Source: Burkholderiaceae bacterium (GTDB taxonomy: Bacteria > Pseudomonadota > Gammaproteobacteria > Burkholderiales > Burkholderiaceae). Taken from it: 39,628 nucleotides of DNA. How positions within the stretch are numbered: position 1 is the stretch's first letter; each line of letters starts with the position of its first letter. The notes beneath the pieces were generated by a model. It was not told where the DNA came from and made no database searches. It saw only the letters and a program-made list of their open reading frames with translations. Shown in pieces: positions 9,475 to 17,324 of the stretch. The translations under genes and the position numbers were made by a program. The stretch is taken from contig CANFME010000010.1 in NCBI GenBank assembly GCA_947448305.1, positions 1 to 39,628 of the forward strand, in the 5' to 3' direction.

Positions 9475-9502
9475 AGATAGGGTCGATTTGAATGAATTCA
9501 AG
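9475..9502 (-). promoter_or_regulatory. Sigma-32-type heat-shock promoter of grpE
   Basis: On the minus strand CTTGAAT (-35, 9502–9496), a 13-bp spacer and CCCTATCT (-10, 9482–9475) closely match the RpoH consensus. It lies between hemH and grpE and reads toward grpE–dnaK–dnaJ. The -35 is embedded in a perfect 6-bp inverted repeat, TTGAAT-GA-ATTCAA (9488–9501), which could be an additional protein site or chance. Confidence 0.7.
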
Positions 9503-9536
9503 AGGAAATAAAGGAATTTTTAAAAAAATCTCTTAT

Positions 9537-10670
9537 TTATGGGGCCAACATTATTTTTTCAGCCGCTTGCCCCATCGCAATTCGATTTGCTATTTCTGCG
9601 GTAGAAGGAACTTGCGTTTGCCAACCAGCAATATTTTCTAAAGCAATGGTATGCAGGCCATCCAACCAAGTTTCTTGATTATTTAAACAAGGAATTACGT
9701 TATAAGATTGTCCGCCAGCGTGGGTAAAGATTTCCTTACCTTCCATGGCTATTTCTTCTAATGTTTCGAGGCAATCCGCTGGAAACCCTGGGCAAAAGAT
9801 ATCTAATCGATTAGTTTTGGCTTTTCCAAGTGATTCCAATAGCGGCGCAGTATAGGGTTTTAACCATTCAGCCTTACCAAATCGAGATTGGAAACTGAGA
9901 ATTGCTTCTTCTCCAGATAGCCCAAGAGCTTCTCTCAATAATCTGCCTGTCTTATAGCATTCGCAATGGTAAGGATCACCTCTCAAGAGTGTTCTTTTTG
10001 GCACGCCATGGAACGACATGACCAACTTATCACCATTTTTAAAATCCGGTGTGCCATGGATAACCCAAAAATCTTGTACCTGTTTGACCAAAGATGCTAT
10101 GTAGGCTGGATGATCATGATAATTCTTAACCATCCTTAATGCTGGTGGGTTTCTTTTTTTAGAATGAACCTCAAACACAGCGTCAAAACTAGAAGCAGTT
10201 GTGGTTGCTGAGTATTGCGGATAAAGAGGCAGCACCAAAAGACGATTAACACCTTCGTTTTCTAATTCGTTCATGACTTTTTCAATGGAAGGATTGCCAT
10301 ATCGCATTGCTAAAGCGACCTTAACGTCTTTAGTTGACTCATTACTTGCAAGTTTTTGTTGCAAGCCAATCCTTTGACTATTTGAATGCACAAATAACGG
10401 GGCGCCGCTGCCGCTGGCTTGTTCCATCCACACACTTGCATATTTTTTGGCTGAAGCGCTTGACCGAAAGGGCAGAATAATCCCATTCAAAATAAACCAC
10501 CAAATGAATTTAGGAACTTCAACGACCCTTGCATCTGAGAGAAACTGCTTTAAATAGGGTCTGACGGCTTTTGCCGTTGGGGCATCAGGGGTGCCCAAAT
10601 TGATTAATAAAATACCAACCTTTTGGGAAACTGCATGAGCCTTATCTTTATCTAGAATTAAATTTTCCAA
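9537..10670 (-). CDS. hemH: Ferrochelatase
   Basis: HemH inserts ferrous iron into protoporphyrin IX in the last step of haem synthesis. The 377-residue protein shows GILLINLGTPDAPTAKAVRPYL (19–40), then LPLYPQYSATTTAS. The metal-site histidine is His221 in SFHGVPKRT, followed by GDPYHCECYKT. The catalytic glutamate region CPGFPADCLETLEE has Glu302. The start is TTG (10670–10668), preceded by GAGAGA at 10681–10676 with a 5-nt spacer; no ATG occurs before the conserved N-terminal strand. An out-of-frame ATG at 10675 would give only five codons. The gene follows hrcA by 11 bp, so the two are co-transcribed. The C-terminal tail after residue 340 is a Burkholderiales-like extension. Confidence 0.94.
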   Translation of the reverse strand: MENLILDKDKAHAVSQKVGILLINLGTPDAPTAKAVRPYLKQFLSDARVVEVPKFIWWFILNGIILPFRSSASAKKYASVWMEQASGSGAPLFVHSNSQRIGLQQKLASNESTKDVKVALAMRYGNPSIEKVMNELENEGVNRLLVLPLYPQYSATTTASSFDAVFEVHSKKRNPPALRMVKNYHDHPAYIASLVKQVQDFWVIHGTPDFKNGDKLVMSFHGVPKRTLLRGDPYHCECYKTGRLLREALGLSGEEAILSFQSRFGKAEWLKPYTAPLLESLGKAKTNRLDIFCPGFPADCLETLEEIAMEGKEIFTHAGGQSYNVIPCLNNQETWLDGLHTIALENIAGWQTQVPSTAEIANRIAMGQAAEKIMLAP

Positions 10671-10675
10671 GCCAT

Positions 10676-10681
10676 TCTCTC
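10676..10681 (-). promoter_or_regulatory. Shine–Dalgarno site that fixes the TTG start of hemH
   Basis: GAGAGA on the minus strand lies directly after the hrcA stop and 5 nt before TTG 10670. The out-of-frame ATG at 10675 is too close to this site to use it. Confidence 0.6.
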
Positions 10682-11701
10682 TTAATTATTTTGACTCAAA
10701 GCGCTCGTTAATAGTTTCGACGTAATATCCACTATAGGTATTACCCTATCGTACGCCATACGAGTTGGACCAATTACACCGAGTGTACCAACAATAATAT
10801 TATCTACTTTATAGGGGGCTGTGATGACCGCCATGCCATCAAGTGGAACTAATTCGCTTTCACCACCAATAAAAATTTGTACGCCTTCAGCCCTACTAGA
10901 AACATCTAATAGTTGCAATAAACCAGTACGTTTTTCAAAAACCTGAAAAAGTCGTTTGATTTTATCCATGTCGGAGACTAATTCACCAATTTCTAGAAGC
11001 TTTTTCTCACCAGAGATAACCATGTTATTTTGGGGATCTGCCAAAGTATTTGAACTCGCTTCAACCGCTTGATTCATCAAAGCGGTAATATCTTCCCGTA
11101 AACCTTCAAGTTCATTTTTCACTCGATTACGAACCGATTGCAAGTCTAGTCCAGCAAAGTTTGTTGTAATAAAGTTACTCGCTTCAATGAGTTGAGAAGG
11201 TGAATAGTCTTTGTTTGTAATCAAAATCCTATTTTGAACATCACCTTGTGGGGTAACCATAATCAGTAGGATTCTTTTCTCAGATAAGCGTAAAAACTCA
11301 ATTTGCTTAAAAACTTCAGTACGTCTAGGTGTTAAGACTACTCCAGCAAAATTCGACAACTGTGACAACATTTGTGCAGCACCTGCAATCACTCTTTGCG
11401 GGGAGTCTGGCACAATTTCAGCAGATAATTCTCGATGACCAATCTCGTCTAGGGGTTTGATGGTCAACATCGTATCCACGAATAGACGATACGCCCTAGG
11501 GGTAGGCACCCTACCTGCAGAGGTATGTGGACTCATGACAAATCCTAATTCCTCTAAGTCAGCCATTACATTACGGATCGTTGCAGCAGATAAATCTAGA
11601 CCAGAATGGCGAGAAAGGGTACGAGATCCGATCGGTTGCCCTTCGGAAATATGCCTCTCAATCAGTGTTTTTAATAGTTCGCGGGCTCTTTTATCCATCA
11701 T
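10682..11701 (-). CDS. hrcA: Heat-inducible transcription repressor HrcA
   Basis: HrcA represses chaperone genes by binding CIRCE operators, with GroEL sensing stress in the known systems. The 339-residue protein begins [18 protein letters not shown]. It has the winged-helix segment [35 protein letters not shown] (about 21–56) and the conserved [24 protein letters not shown]-like dimer domain includes GVVLTPRR and [16 protein letters not shown] 11701 and ATG 11698 are both possible starts. No CIRCE sequence (TTAGCACTC-N9-GAGTGCTAA) is present in the window, so its target, probably groESL, is elsewhere. It is divergent from nadK and leads the hrcA–hemH unit. Confidence 0.96.
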   Translation of the reverse strand: MMDKRARELLKTLIERHISEGQPIGSRTLSRHSGLDLSAATIRNVMADLEELGFVMSPHTSAGRVPTPRAYRLFVDTMLTIKPLDEIGHRELSAEIVPDSPQRVIAGAAQMLSQLSNFAGVVLTPRRTEVFKQIEFLRLSEKRILLIMVTPQGDVQNRILITNKDYSPSQLIEASNFITTNFAGLDLQSVRNRVKNELEGLREDITALMNQAVEASSNTLADPQNNMVISGEKKLLEIGELVSDMDKIKRLFQVFEKRTGLLQLLDVSSRAEGVQIFIGGESELVPLDGMAVITAPYKVDNIIVGTLGVIGPTRMAYDRVIPIVDITSKLLTSALSQNN

Positions 11702-11735
11702 GCCAACATTTTAACAACATGCGTCGATTTTCGTC

Positions 11736-11763
11736 ATTTAACTCAGGAATGATTTCAGTGCAA
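11736..11763 (-). promoter_or_regulatory. Putative sigma-70 promoter of hrcA–hemH
   Basis: On the minus strand TTGCAC (11763–11758), a 16-bp spacer and TTAAAT (11741–11736) would start RNA near 11729, about 28 nt before the hrcA ATG. A TTGACA (11769–11764) overlaps upstream, but its spacing to any -10 is poor. Confidence 0.4.
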
Positions 11764-11792
11764 TGTCAATTTCTGACCTGTTTTAAAGTATT

Positions 11793-11821
11793 TTGAACGA
11801 AAAAAGAATCTCTTTTAAAAT
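11793..11821 (+). promoter_or_regulatory. Sigma-70 promoter of nadK–recN
   Basis: TTGAAC (11793–11798), a 17-bp spacer and TAAAAT (11816–11821) are close to the vegetative consensus. Transcription would begin near 11828, leaving a leader of about 37 nt. Confidence 0.6.
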
Positions 11822-11864
11822 GACAACATATCCTTAAAGGCAAAGATAAAATATTGTAAGAGAA

Positions 11865-12788
11865 ATGTCTCTATGGTTTAATCGAACAATGTCAATCCAA
11901 AAAAATTCCCTACTACCCTTCTCTAATGTTGCTCTCGTAGGCAAATTTCAAGCTGAAGGGGTCGACCGTATTTTAGAAAATGTCTCCAAAATTATTTTGG
12001 AGAATGGTTTCAATGCTTATTTAGAATCGGAAACAGCCGAACAGACAGGACTTAAATCCTTGCCTGTGATAAAAATAGACGATTTTGCTGGCAAAATTGA
12101 TATCGTGGTCGTCATTGGCGGAGACGGTACCCTTCTAGGGTTAGGACGCAGAGTTGCTGGATTAAATATTCCCATCATTGGCATTAACATGGGTCGTTTG
12201 GGTTATATGACCGATATCCCACTCAATGATATTGAGGTGCATTTACCAGCCATGTTAAACGGAGAATATGAGTCTGATACCAGAACCCTACTAGAAGCTC
12301 AAGTCATCCGTAACGGTTCACCTGCCCATCAAGGTACCGCATTCAATGATGTCGTCGTCAACCGTTCAAGTCGATCAGGGATGGTCGAATTAGCAGTTGA
12401 GGTAAATGGTAGTTTTATGTACAACCAACGCTCAGACGGTCTCATTGTTGCAACGCCTACTGGCTCTACTGCATACAGCTTATCTGCTGGTGGACCAATT
12501 TTGCATCCGAGATTAGCCGGGATAGTTTTAGCCCCTGTGTCTCCGCATGCCTTATCAAATCGGCCTATTGTGTTACCGGATGATGCATTGATTTCGATTG
12601 AGATTGCGGGCGGGCGAGACGTTACCGTTCACTTTGACATGCAGACTTTAACGATTCTACAAACGGGAGATCGAGTAATAGTCAAAAAATCTGCCCAAAC
12701 AGTCATCTTATTGCACCCAGTTGGTCACAGTGAATATCGAACACTTCGCGAAAAACTTCACTGGAACGAGTATCCTAGTAATTTTTGA
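11865..12788 (+). CDS. nadK: NAD kinase
   Basis: NadK phosphorylates NAD to NADP with ATP. Of the 307 residues, the diagnostic parts are VVVIGGDGTLLGLGR with GGDGT at 85–89, GINMGRLGYMTD, FNDVVVNR and SDGLIVATPTGSTAYSLSAGGPILHP. The start is uncertain: ATG 11865 has AGAGAA immediately upstream, while ATG 11889 would give a protein eight residues shorter with no ribosome-binding site. The N-terminus is longer than in many homologues either way. The nadK–recN pair directly upstream of or beside hrcA is usual in betaproteobacteria. A good sigma-70 promoter lies at 11793–11821. The stop TGA is 2 bp before the recN ATG. Confidence 0.95.
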   Translation: MSLWFNRTMSIQKNSLLPFSNVALVGKFQAEGVDRILENVSKIILENGFNAYLESETAEQTGLKSLPVIKIDDFAGKIDIVVVIGGDGTLLGLGRRVAGLNIPIIGINMGRLGYMTDIPLNDIEVHLPAMLNGEYESDTRTLLEAQVIRNGSPAHQGTAFNDVVVNRSSRSGMVELAVEVNGSFMYNQRSDGLIVATPTGSTAYSLSAGGPILHPRLAGIVLAPVSPHALSNRPIVLPDDALISIEIAGGRDVTVHFDMQTLTILQTGDRVIVKKSAQTVILLHPVGHSEYRTLREKLHWNEYPSNF

Positions 12789-12790
12789 TT

Positions 12791-14458
12791 ATGTTACAAA
12801 GTTTAGATATTCGTGATTTTGTGATTGTTGATCACTTAGAACTTGAATTAGGATCAGGTTTTACAGTACTGACTGGCGAAACTGGGGCTGGTAAATCCAT
12901 CTTGCTCGACGCACTCGCTCTTGCAATGGGTGAAAGGGCTGATATTAGCCAAATCCGAGAAGGTTGTACCCGTACAGAAATTTCTGCCCATTTTTCAGTA
13001 TCGGATCATTTATTAGCCTCTGTAAGTACTCTTTTAGAAGCCAATGACTTCCCAATCGAGCAAGAGGGTCGATCCATCCTTTTAAAAAGAACAATCGACC
13101 AATCCGGTCGGACCAAAGCATTTATCAACGGTAGCGCTGCAACGCTAGGTCAATTAAAAGAAATTGGTGAATATTTAGTCAATATTCATGGTCAACATCA
13201 GCATCAACTTTTACTAAAACCGGGTGCTCAACGCGACCTATTAGATAGTCATGCCAATCTTTCTCAACAGGTTAGTAAAGTTTCTACTACTTATCGTGAA
13301 TGGCAGGTCATTGAAAAACAAATTCAATTAGCCAAGACAGCAGGGCTTAATCTAGCAAAAGAAAAAGATCAACTGGAATGGCAGCTCGAAGAGTTAAATG
13401 TGCTTGCCCCCATCTTTAACGAATGGGATGATTTGCAAGTAGAACATTCAAGACTATCTAACGCGGCGTCATTGATTGAGGGTTCACAAGAACTTGTCCA
13501 GTTACTATCAGAGTCAGAAGATTCAATATTGGATCAACTCGCTAAATCACAAGGTTTATTAGAAGATTTAACGGATATGGATATATCCTTAAATGAAGCG
13601 AAAGAGGGATTAGACTCTGCGCATATTCACTTAAGTGAAGCCGCCCATACCATTAACCGATATTTACAAAAACTAGATTTAGATCCCGATCGTTTGTCGG
13701 AATTAGATGAACGCGTTCAGGGATATTACCGTTGCTCTAAAAAGTTTCACTGTAGTCCAGATGAATTACCCTCTAAATGGGAAGAGTTAAAAAATCAACT
13801 CTTTAACCTCAATGCAGCACAAGATATTAATTCTCTATTAAAAGAATCAAAAAGCAAAGAAAGTACCTATCTAAAATTAGCCAACGAATTAAGTAAAGCA
13901 CGCCATCAAGCAGCGCTTCATTTTTCAGAAGCCATTACAAACTCAATGCAAACTTTGGCAATGAGTGGTGGAAAATTTGAAGTTGAACTAACCACTCTTG
14001 AAAAACCTGGCCCGTATGGCCTGGAACAAATTGACTTTTTGGTGGCTGGACACCCTGGCGTTAAACCGCGCCCCATTTCAAAAGTAGCCTCGGGCGGTGA
14101 GCTGGCTCGCATCAGCTTAGCAATTGCTGTGATTGCAAGTAAATCTAGTGCAACCCCAACATTAATTTTTGATGAGGTTGATTCTGGAATCGGTGGTGCA
14201 GTAGCTCAAACAGTTGGCGCTCTTCTTAAACAACTGGGCCAATCTCATCAAGTTCTTTGCGTAACGCACTTGCCACAAGTTGCTGCACAAGGTGATAACC
14301 AATGGCGCGTTCAAAAATCTTTAATTGATGGTAAAACAATCAGTAAAATTGAAGTTCTCAGCCGATCAGAGCGAGTCGATGAAATTGCCAGAATGTTAGG
14401 TGGCGTCGAAATGACCCCAACGACCCTTCGTCACGCAAGAGAGTTACTAGACATTTAG
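12791..14458 (+). CDS. recN: DNA repair protein RecN
   Basis: RecN is an SMC-like ATPase acting in recombinational repair of double-strand breaks. The 555-residue protein (E. coli 553) has Walker A GETGAGKS at about 29–36, then NIHGQHQHQLLL. A coiled-coil middle part spans about 150–370. The ABC signature VASGGELARISLAIAVIA and Walker B LIFDEVDSGIGG come next, then THLPQVAAQGDNQW. I use ATG 12791; an in-frame TTG at 12785 overlaps the nadK stop but is unnecessary, since LQSLDIRDFVIVD is the usual N-terminus. Its last 12 bp overlap the end of glnE on the other strand. No LexA-like operator was recognised upstream. Confidence 0.95.
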   Translation: MLQSLDIRDFVIVDHLELELGSGFTVLTGETGAGKSILLDALALAMGERADISQIREGCTRTEISAHFSVSDHLLASVSTLLEANDFPIEQEGRSILLKRTIDQSGRTKAFINGSAATLGQLKEIGEYLVNIHGQHQHQLLLKPGAQRDLLDSHANLSQQVSKVSTTYREWQVIEKQIQLAKTAGLNLAKEKDQLEWQLEELNVLAPIFNEWDDLQVEHSRLSNAASLIEGSQELVQLLSESEDSILDQLAKSQGLLEDLTDMDISLNEAKEGLDSAHIHLSEAAHTINRYLQKLDLDPDRLSELDERVQGYYRCSKKFHCSPDELPSKWEELKNQLFNLNAAQDINSLLKESKSKESTYLKLANELSKARHQAALHFSEAITNSMQTLAMSGGKFEVELTTLEKPGPYGLEQIDFLVAGHPGVKPRPISKVASGGELARISLAIAVIASKSSATPTLIFDEVDSGIGGAVAQTVGALLKQLGQSHQVLCVTHLPQVAAQGDNQWRVQKSLIDGKTISKIEVLSRSERVDEIARMLGGVEMTPTTLRHARELLDI

Positions 14459-17215
14459 TAATAAGCGGTGCCAAAGATTCATCACTGCTTGTCTAGCGGA
14501 TTCAATTTCTTTATTCAATAATTGATCTTCAAGTTGTCTGATTTGAATACCGTTCAAGCGAATTTGATGTTGTAATTTTCGGAATAAGCGATATGCATTT
14601 GCGACATTTTCTGCTTCCTCATTGGATATTAGATGGCAGTTTACGCACTCACTTAGTAATGCAATGTTACCAATATTTTTAAGTAGTGAAGGCTCTTGAT
14701 GTGCATTTTTTAAGATCAAATATTGAATCATAAATTCGATATCAATCATTGCACCCACATCATGCTTTAAGTCAAAACTTGTCCCTATATGTGGATGGCC
14801 AAGATGGAGCTTTTCTCGCATAGAAATAACTTCTTGGGTAAGTTCATTACCATCCCGAGCAAAAGATAATACGTCATTACGAATTTTTTCAAATTGCATG
14901 CCAACACGGATGTCTCCAGCGCAGAATCTTGCCCTAGTTAATGCTTGATGTTCCCAAACCCAAGCTGTATTTGCACCAATTTTCTTTTGATAATTCTCGA
15001 AAGACTGCAAACTCGTGACTAATAATCCGGCCTCACCATTGGGTCTCAAACGGGTGTCAATATCAAACAACACACCAGCTCGAGTAGCGGTTGTAAGAGC
15101 AAGGATAAATTTACGTACCAAATTAACAAATATCGGTTGCAGCTCATCACTCGACAAAGTAGTTAATGACTCGTCATAAATAAACACCAAATCCAAATCA
15201 GAGCCATAACCTAATTCTTTGCCCCCCAACTTTCCATAGGCAATCACAGCGAAACCAAATTCATTCAAAGATTTTGTAATCTGATACTTCTTTTTTAGGC
15301 CTTCCCAAACAAAATTCAAAGTTACTGAAATAATAATATCCGCCAAAATAGATAGCTGATCACTCACTTTTTCAATCGATAACTTCGGAGTGCTAAAACC
15401 ACCTAAATCGGCCAACAAAATCTGAAATATTTCTGATTGATGGGCTTGCCTTAAGGTATTCCAAACAGCTTCTTCATCCTGATCCGTATGCAAAATGAAA
15501 TAGATTTTCTTTTCTAGATCAATTTGCCACTGTGCCCAATAGGTATCTAACTCTTTATCAGAGCTTCGGTCGTTACCACTTAATAGTAGATCATCTAGTA
15601 AATGTGGATGCTTCATTAAGTATTGTGAAGCCCAATTCGATGCCTCTAACAAACGAATTACCCTTTCAATCGCTTTCGGATATTCTTTTAACAACGACAG
15701 GTAGGAAGATCTTCGAAAAACAACTTCTAACAAATCAAGTAGCTTAAGTAATGTTTCTTCTTGAATTTGAGGGTGGTGATCTAAAACATAGAGAAGAATA
15801 AAGTCAAAGTTTTGCTTACTGGTCTCGCTAACAAGTGCAAAGCGATTAGATGACTTTACTTGCTCTAATTTTTGTTGAAATTGCGGGTATTGTTCAAAAC
15901 TTCCAGATGGACTTAACTGACTTAATTCTTCATCTTGAGAGTCCAAGGTAAAAGCTTCAGAGAAATAGCCAGCAACAATCATCTGTTGCCTTGCAAGCTC
16001 CTCCTCAAATTGCTCTTTATTTGAAAACCCTAAACGCATCGCAATTTGTAAAACCACTTCAGGTATATTTGGCAAATAGTGGACTTGAGCATCATTTCGC
16101 CATTGCAATAAATGTTCTAACTTTCTCAGAAAATTATAAGCACTCAATAACGCCTTTGCCATATCAGATGAAATGAGTTGTAAGCGCTCAATATGCCCAA
16201 TGACTTCTACGGTCGAGCGTGTTCTTAATGTACTTTCTTCACCACCCCGGATAAGTTGGTACATTTGAGCTAAAAACTCAATCTCACGAATTCCACCTTT
16301 ACCTAGTTTTATGTCAAAGGCCCGATCAGGATATTGACGTGCGCGCAAATTTGCTTCGTGGCGAATTTGTCGATGAAGCCTTCGAATTGAGTCAATAATT
16401 CCAAAATCCAAGTATTTACGATACACAAAGCGAGTAACAATTGCTTTTAAATTTGTGGGAAAGCCGCTCGCATCAGCGATCTCTTGGGGATAAACTAAGC
16501 GTGCTTTTATCCAAGCGTATCTTTCCCACTCACGTCCTTGAACAAGAAAATACTCTTCTAACATCTCCAAACTAGAAACCAATGGCCCCGAGTCCCCATT
16601 CGGCCTTAAACGCATATCGACCCTAAAAACAAAGCCTTGGGGGGTCAACTCAGTTAAGTAACGAATAATTTTTTTACCTTGCAACTCAAACCATTCATGA
16701 TTTGAGAGGACCTTATTTCCACCAGCAGTTGTACCATCACATTCATATAAAAAAATTAAATCAATATCTGAGCTGACATTTAGTTCTTTAGCTCCCAACT
16801 TCCCCATCCCAATAATCCACAATGGGATAGGCTGAGCATCGGCATTTTGCGGCAGTCCATATTGAGGCCTTAAAGCTTCTTGAGCATATTCACTGGCATA
16901 ACGTAAACCAAGATGAGCCATCTCTGTAACCGCTTGCATGACTTCAGTTAGGCTTGCTAAATTTGTAATGTCCCGAACACCTAGCCATAACATCACTTTT
17001 TGCCTAGCCATCCTTAAGCTTGCCAGAAAACTTACCTCATCGAAATTTAGCCATTGATTGGTGGGCAATTCTTTCTCAAAAATGAGTCCAATTTCAGAAA
17101 TACTTAATGGTTGTTGAATTTTTTCCTGTAACCATAACTCCCAAGCTGGATTAGCGCTCAACCGCTGTTGCACGTATTGTGAAAAATCTTTACTTATTTG
17201 AATTGGGTTTGCCAT
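14447..17215 (-). CDS. glnE: Glutamine synthetase adenylyltransferase/deadenylase
   Basis: GlnE adds AMP to glutamine synthetase and removes it in response to PII and glutamine, tuning ammonium assimilation. The 922-residue protein has two nucleotidyltransferase domains: GMGKLGAKELNVSSDIDL near residues 136–153 (the deadenylylase side in E. coli) and YGKLGGKELGYGSDLDLVFIYD near 655–680 (the adenylylase side). Both metal-binding DxD pairs are intact. KLGKGGIREIEFLAQ and HDVGAMIDIEFMIQY are the matching downstream motifs of each half. ATG 17215 is preferred over the in-frame TTG 17224 because GGA lies at a proper distance before it. The length is close to the 946 of E. coli. The 3' end overlaps recN by 12 bp. 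Confidence 0.95.
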   Translation of the reverse strand: MANPIQISKDFSQYVQQRLSANPAWELWLQEKIQQPLSISEIGLIFEKELPTNQWLNFDEVSFLASLRMARQKVMLWLGVRDITNLASLTEVMQAVTEMAHLGLRYASEYAQEALRPQYGLPQNADAQPIPLWIIGMGKLGAKELNVSSDIDLIFLYECDGTTAGGNKVLSNHEWFELQGKKIIRYLTELTPQGFVFRVDMRLRPNGDSGPLVSSLEMLEEYFLVQGREWERYAWIKARLVYPQEIADASGFPTNLKAIVTRFVYRKYLDFGIIDSIRRLHRQIRHEANLRARQYPDRAFDIKLGKGGIREIEFLAQMYQLIRGGEESTLRTRSTVEVIGHIERLQLISSDMAKALLSAYNFLRKLEHLLQWRNDAQVHYLPNIPEVVLQIAMRLGFSNKEQFEEELARQQMIVAGYFSEAFTLDSQDEELSQLSPSGSFEQYPQFQQKLEQVKSSNRFALVSETSKQNFDFILLYVLDHHPQIQEETLLKLLDLLEVVFRRSSYLSLLKEYPKAIERVIRLLEASNWASQYLMKHPHLLDDLLLSGNDRSSDKELDTYWAQWQIDLEKKIYFILHTDQDEEAVWNTLRQAHQSEIFQILLADLGGFSTPKLSIEKVSDQLSILADIIISVTLNFVWEGLKKKYQITKSLNEFGFAVIAYGKLGGKELGYGSDLDLVFIYDESLTTLSSDELQPIFVNLVRKFILALTTATRAGVLFDIDTRLRPNGEAGLLVTSLQSFENYQKKIGANTAWVWEHQALTRARFCAGDIRVGMQFEKIRNDVLSFARDGNELTQEVISMREKLHLGHPHIGTSFDLKHDVGAMIDIEFMIQYLILKNAHQEPSLLKNIGNIALLSECVNCHLISNEEAENVANAYRLFRKLQHQIRLNGIQIRQLEDQLLNKEIESARQAVMNLWHRLLLNV

Positions 17216-17324
17216 AAATTCCAAAATATCAAGGAATCTTCAAAAACAATCATCACACATCGCTTTAGTAGATAATAAGGTTTAATGTGTCTTATCTATT
17301 TTGCATTGCAAAAACCGAGTAATC

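Noticed and set aside
9503-9540. T-rich stretch after hemH as a rho-independent terminator
   Set aside because: There is a run of seven T on the minus strand, but no GC-bearing hairpin precedes it.
10661-10675. Five-codon minigene (ATG at 10675) overlapping the hemH start
   Set aside because: The ATG is only about 1 nt from the ribosome-binding site, which is properly spaced for the TTG of hemH; no support for translation.
9426-11864. CIRCE operator expected near hrcA, grpE or dnaK
   Set aside because: No TTAGCACTC-N9-GAGTGCTAA-like inverted repeat was found; isolated GCACTC strings inside grpE and glnE lack the second arm.
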